A stretch of DNA of 64,000 bases from Spongiivirga sp046524175 (GTDB lineage Bacteria > Bacteroidota > Bacteroidia > Flavobacteriales > Flavobacteriaceae), in NCBI RefSeq assembly GCF_046524175.1, contig NZ_JBEFZF010000002.1, positions 372,001-436,000 on the forward strand. Reading direction: 5' to 3'. The notes under the pieces are model-generated. The model had not been told where the DNA came from and made no database searches. It worked only from the letters and a program-made list of their open reading frames with translations. The translations under genes were made by a program, and so were the position numbers. The number at the start of each line of letters is the position of its first letter. The first letter of the stretch is position 1. Positions 1 to 7,878 of this stretch are shown one piece after another.

Positions 1-1
1 T

Positions 2-247
2 CTTATTGAGATTGAAGAAGCAGCAAATACACCTTTTCAACAAGAAGGCAAAAGACCGCCCATTGCCGGAGAGCAAATGATGGCATTTTCGGTGACAGGG
101 CTAAAACAGATTGAAAAAATGATGAAAGATGCCGGGATTCCTATCGTAGCTCCCTTGACACCATCAGCTACGGGAAAATCGATGACCTTGGCAGTACTAG
201 ATCCCAACGGTATCCGCATCCAAATGTATGAGTACATTAAAAATTAA
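2..247 (+). CDS. VOC (glyoxalase/bleomycin-resistance fold) protein, C-terminal part
   Basis: The reading frame is open from the left edge to a TAA at 245-247, so only the last 81 residues are present. The tail contains the pattern 'LAVLDPNGIRIQMYEY', the closing strand of vicinal-oxygen-chelate domains, where the Glu near the end is commonly a metal ligand. It lies on the same strand as the catabolic operon that starts at 384. An operator-like inverted repeat separates them, so it is probably the end of a preceding transcription unit of the same island. Which VOC enzyme it is cannot be told from this fragment. Confidence 0.75.
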   Translation, partial: LIEIEEAANTPFQQEGKRPPIAGEQMMAFSVTGLKQIEKMMKDAGIPIVAPLTPSATGKSMTLAVLDPNGIRIQMYEYIKN

Positions 248-342
248 TATTGAATAGATCATATATCGTTTGTGCATCGGAAGGTTTTGACTTGGTTGTA
301 TCACTTAGTAAATTAATTGAGCTTAGCGATAGTCAATCCAAT

Positions 343-372
343 AAAATTAGTTAACTTAGTTAACTAATTTTG
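343..372 (+). promoter_or_regulatory. Operator plus -7 element for the catabolic operon
   Basis: A perfect 13-bp inverted repeat occupies 343-355 and 359-371 with a 3-bp centre. Its core reads AGTTAA-N5-TTAACT (349-365). The right arm overlaps a Bacteroidota-type -7 element, TAATTTTG (365-372), which would place transcription start near 379, only a few bases before the TTG start at 384. A bound regulator would block RNA polymerase directly. Variants of the core recur at 11364, 18562 and 20748, all within the island that ends with a MarR gene. Confidence 0.7.
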
Positions 373-383
373 AAAACTCAATT

Positions 384-1298
384 TTGAGCGAAAACAATCA
401 TATTATTTTAGAAGAGCAAGGTCTTCGTGACGGATTTCAAACCTTGTCAAAAAATGTTCCTACAGCGATGAAATTAGCATATATTGATCGCTTGGTGGAT
501 GCAGGTCTAAAACGAATTCAAATCGCATCCTTTGTACATCCAAAACTAGTGCCTCAAATGGCCGATGCAGAAGCGGTTTGCCAGCAAGTCGATAAAAAAG
601 AGGGAGTAGTTTACAGTGGCTTGGTTCTTAATTTAAAAGGGGTAGTGCGGGGCATTAATACAGGACTTGATCATCTTGCATGCTCTATTTCTGCAAGTAA
701 TACGCATAGTCAAAAAAATGCAAGATTAACGCTGGATGAAGCAAAGACGGCATTCAAAGAAATGGTAAAACTGTCCCAAGAAAATAAGATTGCTGTTAGA
801 GGCGGAATTCAATGTGCTTTTGGATGTAGATACGAAGGAAGTATCGATCCAAATCACGTACTTGATATGGTCGATCACCATTTGGATGCGGGAATTGATG
901 AACTAGCACTAGCTGACAGCACGGGAATGGGAAACCCGAAGCAACTAGGTGAGCTGATGAGCAAAGTAGTAGAAAAAGCTGGCGACACTCCTGTCATTCT
1001 TCACTTACATAATACAGAAAATAAAGGCTACGCCAATTTAGTAGCCGCTTTGCAAGCTGGGGTGAAAATTTTTGATACTGCTTTTGGAGGACTTGGTGGC
1101 TGTCCTTTTATAAAAAATGCGACTGGGAATATTGCAACTGAAGATACTGCGCACCTGTTACATCAAATGGGTTATGAAACGGGTATTAATCTTTCGCAAA
1201 TAGCTTCAATTAGTCAAGAAATGGATACATTTTTAGGGTATAAATTGCCAGGACAGCTGTATAGTTTGATTAATGACGAAAACATAGTATTAAATTAA
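384..1298 (+). CDS. HMG-CoA-lyase-like DRE-TIM metallolyase (probable 3-hydroxyacyl-CoA lyase)
   Basis: 304 residues, the usual length of HMG-CoA lyases. Visible family landmarks are Arg15-Asp16 in 'GLRDG', the 'SFVHPKLVPQMAD' segment, the metal-binding His207/His209 pair in 'HLHN', and the 'GGLGGCP' loop with Cys240. The Glu that precedes 'SFV' in true HMG-CoA lyases is Gln46 here, so the substrate is probably not HMG-CoA. (R)-citramalyl-CoA lyase belongs to the same family and splits a methylmalyl-type CoA to pyruvate and an acyl-CoA; with the downstream hydratase and CoA-transferase, a role of that kind is inferred. The start is TTG at 384; the only other in-frame near-start codon before the upstream TAG (357) is ATT at 381. 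It is the first gene of the operon and its stop overlaps the next ATG by 1 nt. Confidence 0.8.
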   Translation: MSENNHIILEEQGLRDGFQTLSKNVPTAMKLAYIDRLVDAGLKRIQIASFVHPKLVPQMADAEAVCQQVDKKEGVVYSGLVLNLKGVVRGINTGLDHLACSISASNTHSQKNARLTLDEAKTAFKEMVKLSQENKIAVRGGIQCAFGCRYEGSIDPNHVLDMVDHHLDAGIDELALADSTGMGNPKQLGELMSKVVEKAGDTPVILHLHNTENKGYANLVAALQAGVKIFDTAFGGLGGCPFIKNATGNIATEDTAHLLHQMGYETGINLSQIASISQEMDTFLGYKLPGQLYSLINDENIVLN

Positions 1299-2530
1299 TG
1301 GGACAAACAATATCAGAAAAGATCATCTCAAACCATGTTGGCAAAAAAGTATATGCCGGCGAATTGGTTATTAGCGATGTAGACGGTTGTATGGCGAGTG
1401 ATACCACAGGGCCATTGACTATAAAGGCGTTTCATGAAATGGGCGGAAAGAAGGTATTCAATCCTGATAAATGTGCTTTGGTCATTGATCACGCGGCGCC
1501 GTCACCAAACGAACGTATTGCGAACCTGCATAAAATGATGCGTGACTTTGCCAAAGATCAAGGTATGCGATTGTTTGAAATTGGAGAAGGAATTTGCCAT
1601 CAAGTAATGGTAGAAAATGAATATGTGAAACCCGGGGATATTTTTGTTGGTGCTGATTCGCATACGCCAACATATGGGGCATTGAATGCATTTGCTTGCG
1701 GAGTGGGTTCTACTGATCTAGCTGCAGTAATGATGACTGGTAAGATCTGGTTGAAAGTACCGCAAACCATTAAAATTAATTGCTCAGGAAAATTAAAGCC
1801 CGGTGTCACTGCTAAAGATTTGATTCTATTTTTAGTAGGGAAAGTGACTGTTTCAGGAGCAACATATCGGGCAATTGAATTTACCGGAGAAGCTTTTGAA
1901 GGCCTTAGTCTTGCAAGTAGAATGACTATTGCAAATATGTCTTCAGAAATGGGTGCAAAAGCGGGTATCGCGCATCCAAAAGGATTAGAGCTCGATTACG
2001 ATTTTAAGGCTGTTGAACCCGACGAAGATGCTAATTATATTAAAACATTCGATTTCGATGTCTCTGATCTCGAACCTCAGGTAAGCGCGCCTGAATCTCC
2101 CGATAATGTACATAATATTTCAGCATACGAGGGCACCAAAATAAACTATGCTTTTATTGGCACATGTTGTAATGGTCGATTGGAAGATCTGGATATTGCT
2201 GCGAAAATTCTAAAGGGAAAAAAAATACATAAAGATGTAAGAATGGTCATAGCACCTGCTTCCCAAAGTGTGTTATTGGATGGGATTAGTAATGGAAGCA
2301 TTGCGACTCTTATTGAAGCAGGTGCATCACTAATTACTTCAGGCTGTGGTCCATGTGTTGGCACCCACCAGGGTGTTCCGGCTGATGGTGAGGTGGTGAT
2401 ATCGGCAGCTAATAGAAACTTTAGAGGTCGAATGGGAAATCCAAATAGCAATATTTATTTAGGTGCACCCTCAACAGTTGCGGCATCAGCCTTAGAAGGA
2501 CGAATTATCAATCCAAAAAAATATCTGTAA
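1298..2530 (+). CDS. Aconitase-superfamily hydratase, large subunit (LeuC/HacA/DmdA type)
   Basis: 410 residues, matching the short archaeal-type LeuC/HacA large subunits rather than the 470-residue bacterial LeuC. The [4Fe-4S] ligands are visible as 'GTCCNGR' (Cys290) and 'GCGPC' (Cys350, Cys353). 'ADSHTPTYGA' at about 120 is the family active-site segment. Enzymes of this type include isopropylmalate isomerase, homoaconitase, maleate/citraconate hydratases and 2,3-dimethylmaleate hydratase of anaerobic nicotinate degradation. No leucine or lysine biosynthesis gene lies nearby. The lyase, CoA-transferase and amidase neighbours favour hydration of a substituted maleate. It is coupled to both neighbours by TAATG overlaps. 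Confidence 0.85.
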   Translation: MGQTISEKIISNHVGKKVYAGELVISDVDGCMASDTTGPLTIKAFHEMGGKKVFNPDKCALVIDHAAPSPNERIANLHKMMRDFAKDQGMRLFEIGEGICHQVMVENEYVKPGDIFVGADSHTPTYGALNAFACGVGSTDLAAVMMTGKIWLKVPQTIKINCSGKLKPGVTAKDLILFLVGKVTVSGATYRAIEFTGEAFEGLSLASRMTIANMSSEMGAKAGIAHPKGLELDYDFKAVEPDEDANYIKTFDFDVSDLEPQVSAPESPDNVHNISAYEGTKINYAFIGTCCNGRLEDLDIAAKILKGKKIHKDVRMVIAPASQSVLLDGISNGSIATLIEAGASLITSGCGPCVGTHQGVPADGEVVISAANRNFRGRMGNPNSNIYLGAPSTVAASALEGRIINPKKYL

Positions 2531-3036
2531 TGGCATTACAAACCATTATCAAGGCAACCGCTCATGTATATGGCGATCATATTGATACCGATCGTATCAT
2601 TCCGGGGAAGTATACAAAAACACTAGACCTCTCGACCTTGGCGAGTCACGTACTCGAAGATCTAGATCCTGAATTCAACAAAAAAGTACAACAAGGAGAT
2701 ATTTTAATTGCAGGCACCAATTTTGGTTGTGGCTCATCTAGAGAGCAGGCTCCTTTGGCTTTAAAACAATCTGGGGTGTCTGTTGTAATTGCACAAGACT
2801 TTGCTCGAATTTTCTTTAGAAATGCAATTAACATAGGGTTACCCGTATTAGAAATTGGGCAACATGATATTGCAAAAAACAGTGAGGTAGAGGTCGATTT
2901 GAAACAGGGTATCGTCAAAGATTTAACAGCGGGCATTACTTATAAAGCCACAAAATTACCGGATATTATGATCAATATTTTGAATGAAGGCGGATTGGTC
3001 AATTACTTAAAGGAACACGGAAATTATACACTTTAG
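2530..3036 (+). CDS. Aconitase-superfamily hydratase, small subunit (LeuD/HacB/DmdB type)
   Basis: 168 residues, the normal length of the swivelling small subunit. It starts with the typical 'YGDHIDTDRIIPGKY' segment and contains 'GTNFGCGSSREQAP' (about 61-74), the substrate-carboxylate-binding loop. The specificity loop, which reads YLRT in homoaconitases and YLVY in archaeal isopropylmalate isomerases, reads YTKT here; this suggests another substrate. It pairs with the large subunit encoded immediately upstream (start and stop overlap by 1 nt) to form the heteromeric enzyme. The exact substrate is unknown. Confidence 0.85.
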   Translation: MALQTIIKATAHVYGDHIDTDRIIPGKYTKTLDLSTLASHVLEDLDPEFNKKVQQGDILIAGTNFGCGSSREQAPLALKQSGVSVVIAQDFARIFFRNAINIGLPVLEIGQHDIAKNSEVEVDLKQGIVKDLTAGITYKATKLPDIMINILNEGGLVNYLKEHGNYTL

Positions 3037-3037
3037 T

Positions 3038-3607
3038 ATGAGCCGAATTCCGCCAATATCCAACCCAAAACAAGGTGATTTAGCTTCTCTTTTCACTAAG
3101 GCCGAGGCTTGGATGGGTTTTATGCCAAATGATGGTTTGGTCATGGCGCATAAACCGGATATTTTGGCCTCGTTTTTTGCATTAGCAAAAGCGATCTATG
3201 CCCCGGGAAAAATTGATTCCGGCCTTAAACGAATGATAGGTCATATTTCTAGCCGGGCTTCAGGTTGTGTGTATTGTAGTGCGCATACCGCTTTTGGAGC
3301 GGATAATAATGGGGTTTCAGCGGAGAAAATGAAGGCAATTTGGGAGTTTAACGCTTCTGAGTTGTTTGACAAAAGGGAAAGAGCTGCCTTAAATGTTGCT
3401 TTAAAAGGTAGTATAAGTCCAAACCAAGTAGATGATGACGATTTCTTGGAGCTAAAAAAGTATTTTGACAATGAAGCAATTGTCGAAATCGTAAGTGTAA
3501 TAGCGATGTTTGGTTTTTTAAACAGATGGAATCTTACATTTAATACAAAACTAGAAGATGTACCGAATGCGGTATATCAAAAAATAAATGATAAGGATGG
3601 AGCATAG
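3038..3607 (+). CDS. Carboxymuconolactone-decarboxylase / AhpD-family protein
   Basis: 189 residues of the all-helical AhpD-like fold. The redox-type segment 'GCVYCSAHT' (about 76-84) carries the CxxC plus nearby His seen in alkylhydroperoxidase-like members. Such proteins act as peroxidases, peroxidase-coupled thiol reductases or, more rarely, decarboxylases. Here it lies between the hydratase and the CoA-transferase, starts 1 nt after the small-subunit stop, and overlaps the next gene by 20 nt. Its exact step cannot be read from sequence; a detoxifying or redox role in the pathway is the cautious inference. Confidence 0.75.
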   Translation: MSRIPPISNPKQGDLASLFTKAEAWMGFMPNDGLVMAHKPDILASFFALAKAIYAPGKIDSGLKRMIGHISSRASGCVYCSAHTAFGADNNGVSAEKMKAIWEFNASELFDKRERAALNVALKGSISPNQVDDDDFLELKKYFDNEAIVEIVSVIAMFGFLNRWNLTFNTKLEDVPNAVYQKINDKDGA

Positions 3608-4781
3608 CAATCCACTTAAAGGATTAAAAGTATTAGAATTTACCCATGCTGTAATGGGGCCTTGTGCCGGACTCATGTTAGCTGATATGGGCGCCGAAGT
3701 GGTACATGTAGAACCATTAAATGGAGATAACACCAGGCGATTAAAGGGTTTTGGAACCGGCTATTTTTGGTTTTATAATCGAAATAAAAAAAGTCTTGCA
3801 GTCAACTTAAAATCTGAAGAAGGCATAACACTTATTCATGATTTGGTAAAGGAATATGACATTGTTGTTGAGAATTTTGGCCCTGGAACGATGGATCGGT
3901 TAGGCTTAGGCTATGAAGCCTTAAAGCCATTAAATTCCCGACTTATTTATTGTTCCTTAAAAGGGTTTTTAAGCGGCCCATATGAGAAGCGACATGCAAT
4001 GGACGAAGTGGTGCAGATGATGGGCGGCCTAGCATATATGACTGGACGAAAAGGTGATCCGCTTCGTGCAGGTACTTCGGTGATCGATATTACCGGTGGG
4101 ATGTTTGGTTATATTGGGATTTTACAGGCCCTCTATGAACGAGAAAAAACGGGAGAAGGAGGTTTTGTGAAAGCATCACTATTCGAAACCTGTGTTTTCT
4201 TAATGGGTCAGCATATGGCCTATGCCTCTCAAATTGATTATGAGATTCCGCCAATGCCAAGTCGAGTAAGTGCATGGTCTATTTACAAGGTGTTTGACAC
4301 TAAAGAAAATGATAAGGTATTTGTTGGTATTATCAGCGAAAAACACTGGGTACGCTTATGTGATGTATTTGGTTGGGATGATTGGGCAAATGATAGTCGA
4401 TTAGAAACAAATAATAGGCGTATTGATGAGCGAGAGTGGTTTTTGCCTGCCTTAGATGAACGTTTCAGGCAGTTTACAAAAGCTGAGATCATTGAACGTT
4501 GTGATAAAGGGCATATACCTTTTGCACCCATTAGCAAACCGGAAGACCTTTTCGACGATGAACAATTAAACGAAGGAGGAAGCTTGCTGGAGGTTAAGAT
4601 GGGAGATAATAAAGTAACCAAGCTTCCTAAGTTTCCGTTGGAGTATAAAGGCACGCGCTCCGGAAAACGTATGGATCCGCCTGAGATAGGAGAGCATACA
4701 GCTGAGGTTTTAAAGAGTTTAGATATAGATAATGCTACCATCGAAAAAATGGTTGCCGCGGGCATCATTAAAATGAATTAG
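3588..4781 (+). CDS. CaiB/BaiF class III CoA-transferase
   Basis: 397 residues, typical for the family. The N-terminal 'LKGLKVLEFTHAVMGPCAGLMLADMGAEV' region, interrupted here only by the usual variation, and 'VVENFGPGTMDRLGL' are hallmark CaiB segments. The expected catalytic Asp is Asp139 in 'AMDEVVQMMGGLA'. Class III enzymes move CoA between carboxylic acids, for example succinyl-CoA to (R)-citramalate. With the hydratase and lyase genes beside it, activation of an alkylmalate to its CoA thioester is inferred. ATG 3588 (MIRM) or ATG 3597 could be the start; both lie inside the preceding gene. Confidence 0.88.
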   Translation: MIRMEHSNPLKGLKVLEFTHAVMGPCAGLMLADMGAEVVHVEPLNGDNTRRLKGFGTGYFWFYNRNKKSLAVNLKSEEGITLIHDLVKEYDIVVENFGPGTMDRLGLGYEALKPLNSRLIYCSLKGFLSGPYEKRHAMDEVVQMMGGLAYMTGRKGDPLRAGTSVIDITGGMFGYIGILQALYEREKTGEGGFVKASLFETCVFLMGQHMAYASQIDYEIPPMPSRVSAWSIYKVFDTKENDKVFVGIISEKHWVRLCDVFGWDDWANDSRLETNNRRIDEREWFLPALDERFRQFTKAEIIERCDKGHIPFAPISKPEDLFDDEQLNEGGSLLEVKMGDNKVTKLPKFPLEYKGTRSGKRMDPPEIGEHTAEVLKSLDIDNATIEKMVAAGIIKMN

Positions 4782-4789
4782 ATTGCTTT

Positions 4790-5218
4790 ATGAAAATTGC
4801 AACACTATTAGCTTGTTTACTTTTCTGTTTTTTAGGATTCGCCCAACAAGTGAGCCCTGAAACTCAACAACAAATCAAACAACAGATCGAAAATTTAAGA
4901 ACAGCTCATCTGAAAAGTGATGCAGAGTTAGCAGCCAAAATTTATCATCAAGATTTAATTCTTACTTCCCAAAGTGGTAAAAAATATAAGAAGGAAGTAG
5001 CACTTAAAAATCTTAAAAATGCATTTGAGATTTATGAAAGTTCAGATATTGAATTTTTAAACGCTAGCGATGCTGTTGTGATAACAAATTATATCAACGA
5101 AAGGAAATATAAAGATTTGGATAAGGGTGTATTCAGACTTACTGTTGTTTGGAAGCAGTATCAGGGAGATTGGAAAATTATTTCCATGCAATCTTCAAGA
5201 ATCAAAAAACCTAAATAG
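4790..5218 (+). CDS. Secreted SnoaL/DUF4440-like (NTF2 fold) protein
   Basis: 142 residues beginning with a clear signal peptide (hydrophobic residues 4-17, then 'GFAQQ'), so it is periplasmic. The rest has the NTF2-like layout: an N-terminal helix with 'LRTAHLKSDAELAAKIYHQDL' and a final strand 'WKIISMQSSRI' characteristic of DUF4440/SnoaL-like domains. Such domains form small open-ended barrels that bind or isomerise small molecules. It sits 8 nt after the CoA-transferase stop. No catalytic residues can be assigned, and a substrate-binding or accessory role is a guess. Confidence 0.65.
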   Translation: MKIATLLACLLFCFLGFAQQVSPETQQQIKQQIENLRTAHLKSDAELAAKIYHQDLILTSQSGKKYKKEVALKNLKNAFEIYESSDIEFLNASDAVVITNYINERKYKDLDKGVFRLTVVWKQYQGDWKIISMQSSRIKKPK

Positions 5219-5229
5219 TATACCATAAA

Positions 5230-5913
5230 ATGAAAGGAACCAAAATGCAAACCACAACCAAAACGGCTAAAGAACTTTATTTTGAGGTAAAGGCAAATCC
5301 GGCTAGAAAGCGATTCGGGTTTGGTAAGAAAGCGGCATTGGTAAATATTGATATTCAAAAAGCATATACAAGGACCGATCTGTTTAAGACTGCCTATGAA
5401 GCAAACCCTAAACAGCTAGATTATGTAAATGAACTGGCCGCTGCATTTAGAAAATTAGGTTGGCCCGTAGTTTGGACGCATGTAGCGTATATGGACACCG
5501 CAGCCGATGCAGGGGTTTGGGGTACCAGAACCGATACACCAGATAGCTTACAAAATATTAAGTTCGCGTCTGAACGAGCAGAATTAGATGATCGTTTGAT
5601 TTTAGACAAAAACACAGATGTATTTTACGAGAAGAAAATGCCATCTCCATTTTTTGAAACACCCTTACAATCATTATTGGTATGGCATCAGGTCGATACT
5701 GTTATTTTAACAGGAGGCTCTACTTCTGGTTGTGTTCGTGCAGCGGGAGTAGATTCGTTATCTAGGGGTTATCGAACAATAATTCCTGAAGAATGTGTTG
5801 CAGATAAACATGAAAGTTATCATTACTCCAACTTGACCGATTTAGCATTGAAGTATTGCGATGTACTAGAAGTTAAAGAGGTTTTTGATTGGTTAAATGG
5901 AGTTGAGAGTTGA
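5230..5913 (+). CDS. Isochorismatase-fold amidohydrolase (maleamate/N-carbamoylsarcosine amidase type)
   Basis: 227 residues. The cysteine-hydrolase triad is visible: Asp41 in 'VNIDIQKAY', a Lys at 135/136 in 'FYEKKMPSPF', and Cys168 in 'GSTSGCVRAAGVDS'. This C-terminal motif is closest in style to N-carbamoylsarcosine amidohydrolase and the maleamate amidase NicF, rather than to true isochorismatases. The reaction would be hydrolysis of a primary amide to acid and ammonia. Downstream of two imidase-like genes' products and upstream of a hydratase, opening an (alkyl)maleamate to the diacid is the natural step. The start may be ATG 5230 or 5245. Confidence 0.8.
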   Translation: MKGTKMQTTTKTAKELYFEVKANPARKRFGFGKKAALVNIDIQKAYTRTDLFKTAYEANPKQLDYVNELAAAFRKLGWPVVWTHVAYMDTAADAGVWGTRTDTPDSLQNIKFASERAELDDRLILDKNTDVFYEKKMPSPFFETPLQSLLVWHQVDTVILTGGSTSGCVRAAGVDSLSRGYRTIIPEECVADKHESYHYSNLTDLALKYCDVLEVKEVFDWLNGVES

Positions 5914-5917
5914 AAGC

Positions 5918-6000
5918 CTCCCCTTGAGGGGAGATTTAGAGGGGTGTCCCCTTAAAGTTATTGAGAATTAGGATTAAAAGATTCCCGCCTTCGCGGGAAT
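5918..6000. repeat. Two REP-like hairpins between operon genes
   Basis: The 93-bp gap holds two GC-richer palindromes unlike the AT-rich surroundings. One has stem CTCCCC / GGGGAG (5918-5923 / 5928-5933) with a TTGA loop. The other has stem ATTCCCGC / GCGGGAAT (5981-5988 / 5993-6000) with a CTTC loop, ending 6 nt before the next ATG. They resemble short dispersed intergenic hairpins common in Flavobacteriia. They could lower translation of the gene at 6007 or act as a 3' stabiliser for the upstream message. Confidence 0.7.
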
Positions 6001-6006
6001 AGAATT

Positions 6007-6960
6007 ATGAAAGAAGACACCGGATATTACGATTATTGGGCCTATGAAAACAGGCCTAAAATTGAGTGGCCAAATGGGGCAAAAGTTGCATTTTGGGTGG
6101 CTCCAAATATTGAGTTTTATGAGTTAAATCCACCAGATAATCCTTTTAGAAAGCCGTGGCCACAACCAAGTCCCGCCTTACCGGGATACACCAGTCGAGA
6201 TTGGGGAAACCGAGTTGGGCATGTGAGACAAATGGAATTACTTGACAAATATGGAATTCGGGGTTCTATTTCATTATCAACGGCATTATGTGACCACCAT
6301 CCTGAAATTATTGAGTTATGTAAGGAACGTAATTGGGAGTTTTTTAGTCACGGTATTTACAACACACGTTATACCTACGGAATGACTGAGCAACAGGAAC
6401 GTGATATGATTAAAGACTCTATAGAAACGATCTACAATCATACCAAGCAAAAATGTGCAGGGTATTTGGCACCAGCCTTATCCCATTCAGAAAACACCTT
6501 AGATCTTTTTGCCGAGGTAGGAACAGAATTGTTTGGTGATGAAGCCGGTTTTTATTCTTGTGATCTTTTTCATGATGACCAACCAACACCTATTCAATTA
6601 AGAAATGGTAAACGATTTGCTTCAATTCCCTATTCCTTAGAAATGAATGATACCATTGCCTATCTGGTGCAAAAAATCACACCAAGGCGATACGGAAAGG
6701 AATTAAAGGACAATTTCGACAGGTTATATGCAGAAGGTGCCGAAAGCGGGACCATCATGTGTATCCCAACTCACAATTATCAAGTAAGCAATGCTCATAG
6801 GATAAAAGCTTATGAAGAAGCATTAGAATACATTACCGGGCATTCTGATGTCTGGGTTACCACGGGAAAAGAAATAGCCTCTTATTTTTTAGATCACTAT
6901 TACGATATTGCTTTAGAGGATATAAATAAGAAAAATAACAGGTATGGGACGGTTAGATAA
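6007..6960 (+). CDS. PuuE-like polysaccharide-deacetylase-family hydrolase (cyclic amide/imide hydrolase), copy 1
   Basis: 317 residues of the NodB-like fold, in the subgroup with PuuE allantoinase and the cyclic imide hydrolase of Pseudomonas putida, not the chitin/xylan deacetylases. Typical segments are 'WPNGAKVAFWVAPNIEFYEL' near 21-40, 'RDWGNRVG' (64-71) and 'EFFSHG' (111-116). There is no signal peptide, so it is cytosolic. Members open cyclic amide or imide rings. Its stop overlaps the start of a paralog at 6944. Ring opening of a maleimide-type compound is inferred from the neighbouring half-amidase and hydratase. Confidence 0.75.
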   Translation: MKEDTGYYDYWAYENRPKIEWPNGAKVAFWVAPNIEFYELNPPDNPFRKPWPQPSPALPGYTSRDWGNRVGHVRQMELLDKYGIRGSISLSTALCDHHPEIIELCKERNWEFFSHGIYNTRYTYGMTEQQERDMIKDSIETIYNHTKQKCAGYLAPALSHSENTLDLFAEVGTELFGDEAGFYSCDLFHDDQPTPIQLRNGKRFASIPYSLEMNDTIAYLVQKITPRRYGKELKDNFDRLYAEGAESGTIMCIPTHNYQVSNAHRIKAYEEALEYITGHSDVWVTTGKEIASYFLDHYYDIALEDINKKNNRYGTVR

Positions 6961-7870
6961 ATCATATTTAGAATATCCTGAGCGTTCTTACGGAATGGAC
7001 CATGATCGTTACGATTGGTCTATGCTAACAAACAGAAAACCAGTTAGCTGGCCAGGGGATAAGAAGATTGCGCTTTGGGTAAATGTGGGTCTTCAATTTT
7101 TCCCCTTGAACCAGAAAGGAATCCCATTCAAGGTTCCCGGAGGTATGACCAAACCATATCCTGATTTGCGGCATTACAGTCTAAGAGATTATGGTAACCG
7201 AGTTGGAATCTATCGTTTTCTAAAGGCCTTTGACAGGTTTGACATTAAACCAACTTTTGCAATGAATACAAGACTTGCAGAGCGAGTTCCCTACTTGGTT
7301 GGAGCTATTAAAGAACGTGGTAATGAGGTTGTATGTCATGGCTATCACATGGATAATTTACATTACGGTGGTCAGGATATAAAGGAAGAAAGAGAGCTCG
7401 TAAAAAGATCATTAGAAAAGCTTCGAGTAATAACAGGCCAAGAAGTTAAAGGCTGGATAAGTCCAGCAAAAAATGAATCAGAAAACACTCCAGATTTATT
7501 AGCTGAAAATGGAATTTCATATTTCTGCGACTGGGTAAATGACGAAATGCCATATGATTTTAGGACAACAAAAGGCATGCTCACAGCAATGCCGTTGTCA
7601 ACGGAGTTGGAAGATTATTTTATCATTTTAAACAACTTACATTCAGCTCAAGACTGGGCCGAGCAGGTAGAAGATGCATTTCAGTTTCTTTTAGCGGAAT
7701 CAAGAACCCAAGGTGGTCGTATATTAAGTTTGAATATTCACCCATGGGTGCTTGGTCAACCACATCGTATTCAATACCTTGAAAGGGTTTTGAACCTATT
7801 GGGGAATCATTCAGATGTTTGGACTGCCTCGGCAGGAGAAATTCAACAAGCTTGGAAAAGTCAACAATAA
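6944..7870 (+). CDS. PuuE-like polysaccharide-deacetylase-family hydrolase, copy 2
   Basis: 308 residues, a diverged paralog of the gene just upstream: both have 'RDxGNRVG' (81-88 here) and an 'xxxHG' segment (Cys131-His132-Gly133). The start overlaps the upstream gene by 17 nt. The two copies differ in most positions, so they are not a recent duplication; they may form a hetero-oligomer or handle different ring substitution patterns. Cytosolic, with no signal peptide. Confidence is good for the family and moderate for imidase activity. Confidence 0.75.
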   Translation: MGRLDKSYLEYPERSYGMDHDRYDWSMLTNRKPVSWPGDKKIALWVNVGLQFFPLNQKGIPFKVPGGMTKPYPDLRHYSLRDYGNRVGIYRFLKAFDRFDIKPTFAMNTRLAERVPYLVGAIKERGNEVVCHGYHMDNLHYGGQDIKEERELVKRSLEKLRVITGQEVKGWISPAKNESENTPDLLAENGISYFCDWVNDEMPYDFRTTKGMLTAMPLSTELEDYFIILNNLHSAQDWAEQVEDAFQFLLAESRTQGGRILSLNIHPWVLGQPHRIQYLERVLNLLGNHSDVWTASAGEIQQAWKSQQ

Positions 7871-7878
7871 TATAAATT

